Assembly (NCBI GenBank): GCA_005885165.1
Contig: VAXR01000160.1
Span: 11,817-31,898 of the forward strand
DNA length: 20,082 nt
Reading direction: 5' to 3'
Source of the DNA: Actinomycetota bacterium
GTDB taxonomy: Bacteria > Actinomycetota > Thermoleophilia > Solirubrobacterales > Thermoleophilaceae
The notes beneath the pieces were generated by a model that saw only the letters and a program-made list of their open reading frames with translations, ran no database searches and had not been told where the DNA came from. The position numbers were made by a program, and so were the translations under genes. Shown here piece after piece: positions 8,412 to 15,078 of the stretch (position 1 is its first letter; each line of letters begins with the position of its first letter).

Positions 8412-10836
8412 ATGCAGCGACGGCCGGAGTGGCGCGCGGGGCGGTTTGCCGGGGTCGTCCTTGCCGCGATCGTGCTCGGCCTTCCGGGGATGGCCCCCGC
8501 CGCTCAGGCCCGCGAGCCGACGGTCTTCCCGCTCCCGATCGGCCGCGCCGCCACGCCGGCGGGGCGGATCAAGCCGCTCGAGGCGTTCCCGACCGGGCTC
8601 GCGGCCTCCCCTGACGGCAAGACGCTCCTGGTGATCGCCGGGCCGCCGCTCGAGATCGGTGGCCCCGGGGAGACCGTGACCCTGGCCGTCGTGGACGCGA
8701 CGACGCGCCGGACGAGGCAGGTGATCCACGTGGCCGACGCGTTCCAGTCGATCGTGTTCAGCCCGAGTGGCAGGTACGCCTACGTCGCCGGCGGGAACGA
8801 CCACACCGTCCACGTGCTCCGGGCCACCCGCAGCGGGCGCTTCAAGCTGCTACCCGACATCCCGGTCGACGACTTCGCCGCCGGCCTGGCGGTTTCGCGC
8901 GAAGGCCACACGCTGTGGGTCTCACAGCCGCAGCTCAGCGAGGTGGTGCGCGTATCGCTGCCCGAGGGCGAGATCCTCACCAGGATCCCCGCGCGCACGC
9001 CCGATCAGCTCGCGCTCTCGGCGGACGGTGCCACGCTCTACGCGAGCGACTGGCGCGCCAACGTCATCACGGAGATCGCGACGAGCGGCGGCACGAAGAC
9101 GCGCGAGATCCACACCGGGAAGCACCCGCAGGGAATCGCGGTGGCGAGCGGCAGCGACACGACGACGACTCCGTCCGCCCAGAGCCGGACGCGCCTCCTC
9201 GTCGCGAACTCGAACGACGCCAGCGTGGCCGTGGTCGATCCGCGGACGCGCCGCTCCGGCCGGGTCAACCTCGCGCAGCTGGCCGGCCGCAACGACTCGC
9301 CCAGCGCGATCGCCGTCGCCCCGAATGGCCGCTCCGCGTACGTCACGCTCGCGGGCGACGACGCCGTCGCGGTGCTCCGGTACGCCGGGCGCCGGAAGCC
9401 CCCCTGGCGGCTCGCCGGGCTCATCCCAACCGGCTGGTATCCGACCGCCGTCGCCCTGAGCGCGGATGGCCGCACGCTGCACGTGGTGACCGCGCGCGGC
9501 GTGGCGCGGAGCAGGCGCGCCACGCGCCCGTACCGTGCGATCGATCCAGCGCGCGGCCCCGATGGTGCGGCCGCGACGGTTGGCACACTCGAGTCGCTTC
9601 CCGTCCCGAACTCCCGCACGCTGAAGCGCTACACGGCTGCGGTGCGGCGCATCCTCGAGAAGCCGGTCCTCCACGAGCACAACTCGCGCAACCCGATCGT
9701 GGCCGGGCGCGCGGGCCCGATCAAGCACATCATCTACATCACCCGTGAGAACAAGACCTACGACGCCGACCTCGGCGACCTACACCCCGGCCCAGGGAAC
9801 AAGCTCGTCGTCTTCGGCCAGCCGATCACCCCGAACCTCCACCGGCTCGAGCGCCAGTTCATCGAGTCGCAGAACTTCATGTACCAGGGCTTCGCGAGCG
9901 CGGTCGGCCACATGTGGGAGGACGCCGGCACGACGACGGACTCGTATGAGCGGGCGGTCGCGTTCGGCATGGTGGCGGACATCCCGCACATCAGCGAGGC
10001 GTGGCGCGACCGCGCGAACATCCCGCCCGCGGGGACGCTTGCGGACCAGGCGCTGCGGGCCGGACGGACGATTCGCACGTATGCGATGGACACGGCCGAG
10101 TTCGCCCGCCTCATACCGCCGTCGGTGCAGGCGAGCCCGACGCTCTACCCGCGCTACGACATCCACATCGCCGACGCAAAGCGCGAGGCCGGGTGGGAGA
10201 GCGAGTTCCACCAGTTCGCGATGCACCAGTGCGCGGGCGCGCTCGCCACCACCTACGGCGCGCATTGCAACCTGCCGGACTTCGAGTACGTCTACTTCGG
10301 GAACGACCACACGACGACCGTCAACCAGCCCGGTTACGCGCCGATCGAGGCCCAGGTGGCGGATAACGACTACGCGACCGGGAAGGTGATCGACACCGTC
10401 TCCCACAGCCCGTACTGGGCGTCGACGCTCGTGATCGTCGTCGAGGACGACCCGCAGGGCACGGGCGATCACATCAGCCCCTACCGCGGCCTCCTGGCGA
10501 TGGCGAGCCCGTGGATCAAGCGACAACCTGGCATCCGCCGTCGCGGCGATCGACCGCATCCTCGGCCTGCCGCCGCTCTCCGACTTCGCCGCCACGAGCC
10601 GGCCGCTGGACGACCTCTTCGCCAGCTCGCCGCGGATGGCGCCGTTCAGCGTTGACGGCTCCGGCGTGGCGGCGCATCCCTTCGTCCCGCTGCCGGGCCC
10701 GTCCCCCAAGGCCGATGTGAGGCACGGTGTGTACTCGTTCAGCAGCCCTGACGCCACGAACCCGGCCGTGGCCGGCCTCGCCACGTGGCGGCAGATGAAG
10801 GGCCCGTCCGCGCCCGCCTCGGTGAGCGCGCCGTAG
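8412..10836 (+). pseudogene. Exported beta-propeller plus phosphoesterase (PF04185-like), frame-broken
   Basis: A signal peptide covers about residues 1-33 (FAGVVLAAIVLGL, cut after AQA). Residues about 55-375 form a YVTN/lactonase-like propeller with repeated SPDGK, SPSGRYAYV, SADGATLYAS, APNGRSAYV and SADGRTLHVV strand motifs. From about 435 comes an alkaline-phosphatase-superfamily phosphoesterase/phospholipase C-like domain: IIYITRENKTYD with the metal-site Glu447-Asn448, and VVEDDPQGTGDH near 685. After SPWIKR (about residue 704, base 10523) the sense frame moves +1 (mod 3) and resumes as DNLASAVAAIDRILGLPP to TAG 10834-10836. Relatives carry a YVxHxHYS-like segment, including a His, exactly at this point; it is missing, so I infer a deletion of about 25-30 nt (2 mod 3). 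As written it would lack activity. It is followed 19 bp later by the hydratase gene. Confidence 0.85.
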
Positions 10837-10855
10837 AGTTTCCGGCGCGGCAGCA

Positions 10856-11555
10856 ATGGCACAGCTCGTGACCACAGAGATGCGGGGCGATGTCGCGCTC
10901 GTGCGGATCGACCGCCCTCCCGCGAACGCGCTCGACCTCGACCTGCTCGCCGCGGGGCGCGATACCGCCGAGGAGCTCCGCCAGGCCGACCCGGCGGCGG
11001 TGGTGATCGTGGGCCGCGAGCGCTTCTTTTCCGCAGGGGGTCGAGGGGATCAACCGCCTCTTCCTCGAGTGGTACTCGTTTCCGCGGCCCGTGGTGTGCG
11101 CGGTGAACGGTCACGCGATCGCCGGCGGGATGATCCTGGCGCTCTGCGGCGACTACCGCGTCTGCGCTCGCGGCGACGTGAAGCTCGGCCTCACCGAGGT
11201 CCGCGTAGGCGTTGGCTACCCGGCGGTCGCGATCGGGGTCGTCCGGGCCGAGCTCGATCCCGCATCCGCTCGCGTCCTCGCGCTCGGCGCCGAGCTGGTC
11301 GGTCCCGAGGCGGCAAGGGAACTCGGGGTGGTCGACGAGCTGCGCGAGCCGGACGTCGTGCTCGAGCGCGCGCTCGAGGTGGCCGAGGCGTACGCGGCGC
11401 TGCCGGGCGCCGGATACGCGGGCGTGAAGGAGCAGCTGCGCGGCGAGACGGTGCAGCGGCTGCAGGCGATCGTCGACAAGGGCGATCCGCTGCTCTCCGG
11501 GTGGGTCGGCGACGACGGGTCCGAACGGGCCGCGGCGGTGCTCGACCGCGGCTGA
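10856..11555 (+). pseudogene. Enoyl-CoA hydratase/isomerase (crotonase) family, frame-broken
   Basis: The crotonase superfamily stabilises a CoA-thioester enolate with two backbone NH groups. The N-terminal frame begins MAQLVTTEM and reaches RERFFSAG (residues 54-61). Near 11036-11042 the frame changes by +1 (mod 3) and continues VEGINRLFLEWYSFPRPVV, then AVNGHAIAGGMILALCGDYR, the second oxyanion-hole region, to TGA 11553-11555. Relatives have about 15-18 residues between FFSAG and the VEGIN-like helix, including the conserved (G/A)xDLK. They are absent, so I infer a deletion of about 50 nt at a run of five G. The gene would otherwise encode about 250 residues. It starts 19 bp after the phosphoesterase stop, probably on the same transcript. 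The specific substrate is unknown. Confidence 0.83.
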
Positions 11556-11744
11556 GGGCCAGGGGCGGTGCCGCGCCGTGTTCCGCTCCCTTCGTCTCCG
11601 ACAGCCGGGCGTCCCGCCGCACCGCGCTCCGCTCGTTCGTTTCCGGCAGCCCGCGACGTGACCAGGGAGGGCGACGAGGGGGCGGGAGTCGCTGTCCCGT
11701 TCACGCTCGTCGCCGTGCCGTGACGCTGCGTTCGCCCCACAGAA

Positions 11745-11919
11745 TGCGCGAGTCGAATGAACGGTGCTATAGCGCACGGCAATGGACTCGCGCTTCGGAA
11801 CTGGCCGTCCGCGTAACACTCCCGTAACGAACGGAACGCGGCAGCTCCCGGGCTCCCCTTAATTGCCCACCGGGAAAGGCCGCGACGCTCCGCCGACGCG
11901 GGAGCTGAGCGCATCGGCG
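11745..11919 (+). repeat. Duplicated intergenic element, copy A
   Basis: Aligns with the reverse complement of 17988-18171. Block 1 (11745-11794) matches 48 of 50 positions and is an imperfect palindrome: GCGCGAGTC at 11746-11754 pairs with GACTCGCGC at 11785-11793, around GTGCTATAGCGCAC. A 16-nt non-conserved spacer follows. The next 109 nt (11811-11919) are collinear with 109 nt of copy B, starting with GCGTAACACTCCCGTAACG (18 of 19 identical) and ending with GGAGCTGAGCGCATCGGCG (18 of 19). Weaker similarity extends upstream to about 11726. It lies 190 nt downstream of the hydratase stop and 75 nt upstream of ohr. It could be a structured small RNA or a small non-autonomous mobile element; it is not a known element that I recognise. 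Confidence 0.8.
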
Positions 11920-11983
11920 GTCGGGGGCCCGGCGCCCGGCCTGCGCCCGATCCGTCATCCTGTGCCGCCGAACTACGACGCTC

Positions 11984-11989
11984 GGGAGG
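11984..11989 (+). promoter_or_regulatory. Ribosome-binding site GGGAGG for ohr
   Basis: GGGAGG ends 5 nt before the ATG at 11995, standard spacing. It selects this start over the in-frame extension upstream (to 11863), which would overlap the duplicated element and add residues not found in the family. Confidence 0.8.
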
Positions 11990-11994
11990 CGCGC

Positions 11995-12450
11995 ATGGTG
12001 ACGAATGTCCTGTACACGGCGGAGGCGACCGCGACCGGCGGACGCAACGGGAGCGTGAGCTCGTCCGACGGGAACCTCGACCTCACGGTCGCACCGCCCA
12101 AGGAGCTCGGGGGCCCGGGCGGCGAGGGCACGACCAATCCCGAGGAGCTGTTCGCGGCCTGCTACGCCGCGTGCTTCCACAACGCCATGCTCGCCGTTGC
12201 TCAGCACAAGGAGCTCGACGCGAGTGACTCGAGCGTCACCGCGCGGATCGGGCTCGGTCCGACCGGCGATGGGCCGGGGTTCGGGATCAAAGTGGCGCTG
12301 AGCGTGGAGGTGCCGCGGCTCGATTCGGAGCGCGCCGAGCGCCTGGTGCAGAGCGCGCACAAGGTCTGCCCGTACTCGAACGCGATCCGCGACAACGTGG
12401 ACGTCGAGCTCGACGTCCGGGCCGGCAGCGAGGCTGCCACACCCGCCTGA
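11995..12450 (+). CDS. ohr: Organic hydroperoxide resistance protein (Ohr)
   Basis: A 151-residue thiol peroxidase of the Ohr/OsmC family that reduces organic and lipid hydroperoxides in the cytoplasm, usually with lipoyl-protein reductant. It begins MVTNVLYTAEATATGGRNG as in true Ohr proteins. The two catalytic cysteines are Cys60 (YAACFHNAM) and Cys125 (KVCPYSNA), with the conserved NPEELFAA segment at 48-55 carrying Glu50/Glu51 and Arg17 in place. Unusual is Cys56, where Ohr proteins normally have Gly (FAAGYAAC), giving a third cysteine four residues from the peroxidatic one. The start is fixed by a strong ribosome-binding site. It converges with the catalase-like gene across a 19-bp gap, making a small peroxide-defence pair. 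The usual OhrR repressor gene is not nearby. Confidence 0.95.
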   Translation: MVTNVLYTAEATATGGRNGSVSSSDGNLDLTVAPPKELGGPGGEGTTNPEELFAACYAACFHNAMLAVAQHKELDASDSSVTARIGLGPTGDGPGFGIKVALSVEVPRLDSERAERLVQSAHKVCPYSNAIRDNVDVELDVRAGSEAATPA

Positions 12451-12469
12451 GCGCGGGGTGGAGGGCCCG

Positions 12470-13414
12470 TCAGGCCTTGCCGGTGTCCGCCAGGCCGACG
12501 CCGGCGCGGCGCTGCACCGAGACGTCGTAGGCGGCCCTGCGGAAGTGGAGGATCGGGTCGGCCGACGGCTCGATCCCGTCGGTCACGCGCATCGGATCGA
12601 AGACCAGAACGTCGCCGCCCTGCTCGCGGGTCGTGTCGAGCCCCGTGAGCTCGAGCACGCCGACCTCCACGGTCTCGCGGCTCTCGGGCCATGCCTTGGT
12701 CGGATCGTCGACCGCGTCCCCGTCGGCGGCGAGCCGGACCTGGAGCCTGAACCGCACCGGTCCCTGCTCGAGGCGAGTCCGGATCTCGTCCTGTAGGTAG
12801 TCGGCCCCGCGGCTCTTCGCCTCCTCCTTGGTGATGCTCTCCTCGCCGGCCTCCGGGACCCAGCGATAGCGGACGAAGCGCTCGCCGCCATCCGCGTCCA
12901 GCCACTTGAAGGAGTGGATCGAGTTGTAGACGACGGTCGCGTAGCTCGCTGGCGGCTTCTGCGCCTGGAAGCCGCGCACCGCCGGCAGGGCCTCCCGGTG
13001 TCGCAGGAGGAAGCCGAGCACCCGCAGCGGGCGCGGCTTGCCGCTGCGCGGGCTCGGCTTCTGGACGCGCGTGAACTTGACGAAGTCCTCCGGCGTGCGC
13101 ACGAAGAAGCACGGCAGGCTGAGCGACACGATGTCGGTCCGGGAGCCGTCAGGCAGGTAGAACTTGACCGCGAAGCCGCGCCCGTCGTTGGCGAAGTCGG
13201 GTTGGTTCGGGTTGCCCGACCCATTGGAGAAGCGAGCTGTCACGTCCACGGGCTCGCCCTGCATGTGCCCCGCACGCGTCAGCGCCGCCGCCTCGGGCGC
13301 CGCCGTGAAGCGGCCGCTGACTAGGACGCCCTTGGCGTGCGCCGCCCTGTGCCCGGGATGGCGGCCCGCTACGGCGTGGATGGCGTCGACGGCCTGCTCG
13401 GCTAGCGATGACAT
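12470..13414 (-). CDS. Catalase-like heme peroxidase (SrpA type)
   Basis: A 314-residue small catalase-fold protein, shorter than the ~480-residue classical catalases and typical for catalase-family peroxidases. The distal His26 lies in HAKGVLVSGRF, followed by TARFSNGSGN (60-69) and NDGRGFAVKFY (76-86), the heme-pocket motifs. The predicted proximal heme ligand is Tyr296 in RRAAYDVSVQRR near the C-terminus. Such proteins use peroxide to oxidise organic substrates and often have little true catalase activity. No signal peptide is seen, so it is probably cytoplasmic. The start at 13414 is preferred to upstream codons because the motif distances fit and it is preceded by GGGGG. It is divergent from the GST-like gene, with only 56 bp between start codons. 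Confidence 0.9.
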   Translation of the reverse strand: MSSLAEQAVDAIHAVAGRHPGHRAAHAKGVLVSGRFTAAPEAAALTRAGHMQGEPVDVTARFSNGSGNPNQPDFANDGRGFAVKFYLPDGSRTDIVSLSLPCFFVRTPEDFVKFTRVQKPSPRSGKPRPLRVLGFLLRHREALPAVRGFQAQKPPASYATVVYNSIHSFKWLDADGGERFVRYRWVPEAGEESITKEEAKSRGADYLQDEIRTRLEQGPVRFRLQVRLAADGDAVDDPTKAWPESRETVEVGVLELTGLDTTREQGGDVLVFDPMRVTDGIEPSADPILHFRRAAYDVSVQRRAGVGLADTGKA

Positions 13415-13431
13415 GGATCCCCCGGGGCCGG

Positions 13432-13437
13432 AGGCTA
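13432..13437 (-). promoter_or_regulatory. Putative -10 box (TAGCCT) for the catalase-like gene
   Basis: On the minus strand TAGCCT stands 17 nt before the ATG at 13414, giving a leader of about 10 nt. It is only 20 bp from the opposing -10 box of the GST-like gene, so each polymerase would cover the other promoter. Confidence 0.3.
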
Positions 13438-13457
13438 ATGCAGAGCCGCCTTGGGCG

Positions 13458-13463
13458 TACGAT
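13458..13463 (+). promoter_or_regulatory. Putative leaderless -10 box (TACGAT) for the GST-like gene
   Basis: TACGAT is followed by exactly 7 nt and the ATG at 13471. This spacing favours 13471 over the in-frame ATG at 13462, which is part of the box itself. No Shine-Dalgarno is present. Confidence 0.4.
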
Positions 13464-13470
13464 GCGGCCG

Positions 13471-14217
13471 ATGGCTGCCCGTCTCTACGCGCTCCCGGGA
13501 TCGCATCCGTCGGTGACCGCCGAGCTGATGTTGCAGCGCAAGGGGATCGACTACCGGCGCCTCGACCTCGTGCCGGCGGTCCACCGGCCGCTGCTGCGGG
13601 CACTTCGCTTTCCCGGCATCACCGTTCCCGCGCTGGTGATCGACGGGCGGCGCGTGCAGGGGTCGCGAACGATCTCCAGGGCGCTTGACGAGATCCGCGC
13701 CGAGCCGCCGCTGTTTCCCGCGGACCCTCAGGCGCGCAGCGCGGTCGAGGAGGCCGAGCGGTGGGGTGACGAGGATCTCCAGGCGGTGCCCCGCCGCATC
13801 GCGTGGTGGGCGCTCCGGCGCGATCGGTCAGGGCTGCGCGGCTTCGTCGAGGGCGCCCACCTTCCGCTGCCCACCGGGCTTGCCCTCCTCACCGCCCCGC
13901 CCATCATCCTCGCGGCCGCTCGCTACAACGCCGCCACGGACGAAGCCGTAACGGCCGACCTCGCAGCGCTCCCCGGTCTGCTGGATCACGTCGATTCCCT
14001 GATCGCGGACGGCGTGCTCGGCGCCGATGAACCGAACGCGGCCGACTACCAGATCGCACCCTCCGTCCGGCTGCTGATGTGCTTCGACGACCTGCGACCC
14101 GCGATCGAGGGGCGCCCCGCGGGCGAGCACGCGCTGCGCGTGTGCCCCGAGTTTCCCGGGCGGATCGGGCCTGTGCTGCCGGAGAACCTGCTGGAGCCCC
14201 TTCGCGCCGCGGCCTGA
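13471..14217 (+). CDS. Glutathione S-transferase-like protein
   Basis: A 248-residue thioredoxin-fold transferase. The N-terminal half begins MAARLYALPGSHPSV, the usual first strand and active-site loop, with Ser rather than Cys at the catalytic position. The cis-proline motif is VPALVIDG (about residues 54-61), followed by the SRTISRALDE helix typical of the GST N-terminal domain. The C-terminal part is all-helical and ends with ADYQIAPSVRLLM, matching the conserved N-capping region of GST C-domains. Actinobacteria generally lack glutathione, so the thiol cofactor may be mycothiol or none; that is inference. Its start overlaps the promoter region of the catalase-like gene, suggesting joint control in response to oxidants or electrophiles. 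The frame is intact. Confidence 0.8.
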   Translation: MAARLYALPGSHPSVTAELMLQRKGIDYRRLDLVPAVHRPLLRALRFPGITVPALVIDGRRVQGSRTISRALDEIRAEPPLFPADPQARSAVEEAERWGDEDLQAVPRRIAWWALRRDRSGLRGFVEGAHLPLPTGLALLTAPPIILAAARYNAATDEAVTADLAALPGLLDHVDSLIADGVLGADEPNAADYQIAPSVRLLMCFDDLRPAIEGRPAGEHALRVCPEFPGRIGPVLPENLLEPLRAAA

Positions 14218-14337
14218 GGCCCGTCCGCTCCGCGCGCGGCGTGCCTCAGCCGGGCCCGATTCTTGCCGATAATCTTCCCCCGTTCACCCCTGAGCAGGTC
14301 CGAGCGCCCTGGGCGGCGCCAGGACAACGCCGGCGAG

Positions 14338-15066
14338 GTGTCGCTGCTTTCGTTCGACGTCGAGAGCTTCGAGTTCATCCCCGCGGGTGAGGAGATGGGG
14401 CTGCTCCGGGTGGTGGGGCAATGGGTCGCCCCGGTCGACCGCGACCTCCACGAGATCCGTCTCATCGCAAGCCAGGACGGAACGTTGGTTGAGCTGACAC
14501 CCCTTCCCGACCTCGAGGGGGCCTCGCCGCTCGCGACCCCCGTGGGGCATCCGTGGCGGGCGGCCTTCTCGGCCGGGTCGGAGCTGGTCGAGAGCGAGCT
14601 GACCGAGTTCGCCCTGGCGGTCCACGGCGGCGAGCGGGTCCACCTGCCGCGGCCCGGCGCGGACGCGGCCGAGGCCGAGGCAGCCGATGTGGCGCCGTCG
14701 CCGGTCGAGGAGGCCCCAGTAGGTGCAGCGTCACGCAACGGCGACGAGCTTCTCCAGCTGCGCGCCGAGCTGGAGAAGGTGCGGACCGAGCTCGAGGTCG
14801 AGCGCCGGCGCCATGCGGCGCTCGAGGAGGAGATCCGCAGCCGCACAACGCTCGAGAACGACCTGCGCGGCGCGATGGCGATGCACGAGGCCGAGCTGGC
14901 GGCAGCGGTCGCCAGGGCCGCGCAGAGCGCCCGCCGGGAGGACCGCCAGCGCGAGCGCGTGGCGAGCGTGGAGCCGGGCGGTGCAGACCACCCGCAGCAC
15001 CCCGTGCACGCGGACCTCCACGAGCGGCTCGCGCGCGCCCGCCGGGCAGCCGACGCCGCGGCGTAA
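14338..15066 (+). CDS. Coiled-coil protein of unknown function
   Basis: I do not recognise this family. From GTG 14338 it is 242 residues. Residues about 1-105 form a compact beta-rich domain (LLSFDVESFEFIPAGEEMG, then a QWVAPVDRDLHEIRL region and HPWRAAFSAG). Residues 106-133 are an acidic Ala/Glu/Pro linker. Residues about 136-207 are a strong coiled coil (LRAELEKVRTELEVERRR and following heptads). The tail is Arg/Ala/His-rich. No signal peptide or membrane segment is seen. The start is uncertain: the frame is open back to TTG 14263, and ATG 14395 with GAGGAG directly before it is possible but would cut into the first domain. A TAATCT box at 14270-14275 may be its -10. The stop codon is part of a palindrome shared with the convergent gene. 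Confidence 0.65.
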   Translation: MSLLSFDVESFEFIPAGEEMGLLRVVGQWVAPVDRDLHEIRLIASQDGTLVELTPLPDLEGASPLATPVGHPWRAAFSAGSELVESELTEFALAVHGGERVHLPRPGADAAEAEAADVAPSPVEEAPVGAASRNGDELLQLRAELEKVRTELEVERRRHAALEEEIRSRTTLENDLRGAMAMHEAELAAAVARAAQSARREDRQRERVASVEPGGADHPQHPVHADLHERLARARRAADAAA

Positions 15067-15078
15067 GCGCCGCGCTTA
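15064..15078. terminator. Palindrome TAAGCGCCGCGCTTA joining two convergent stop codons
   Basis: Seven-base arms around one C, beginning with the TAA stop of the plus-strand gene and ending with the TAA stop (TTA) of the minus-strand gene. As RNA it would form a 5-6 bp GC-rich hairpin at the end of both messages. No U-tract follows on either side, so intrinsic termination is only a possibility. Confidence 0.3.

Larger units (their letters stand above)
11556..11994. other. 439-bp gene-free gap before ohr
   Basis: No credible coding frame is present. The first ~170 bp show no recognisable signal beyond GC-rich sequence. From about 11726 it holds copy A of the duplicated element, ending about 75 bp before the ohr start. 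No clear -35/-10 pair for ohr is visible; CTTAATTG near 11857-11864 is the only A/T-rich spot. No OhrR/MarR-type gene is adjacent. Confidence 0.7.

Noticed and set aside
3670..11045. Programmed ribosomal frameshifting in the four broken genes
   Set aside because: No slippery heptamer or downstream structure is shared by the junctions, and residues conserved in the families are missing, which frameshifting cannot supply.
11762..11778. Resemblance of GGTGCTATAGCG in the duplicated element to the start of 5S rRNA
   Set aside because: The following sequence has none of the conserved 5S loops or the closing 5'/3' helix, so it is not a 5S gene.
9780..11819. Long minus-strand open frame opposite the phosphoesterase and hydratase genes
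   Set aside because: Shadow of coding sequence on the other strand; the translation shows no domain, while the plus strand has clear phosphoesterase and crotonase motifs.
11863..11994. Longer N-terminus for ohr
   Set aside because: It would cover part of the duplicated element and adds no family residues; GGGAGG with correct spacing marks ATG 11995.
13415..13603. Longer N-terminus for the catalase-like gene
   Set aside because: It would overlap the GST-like gene; the catalase motifs are at the expected distance from 13414.
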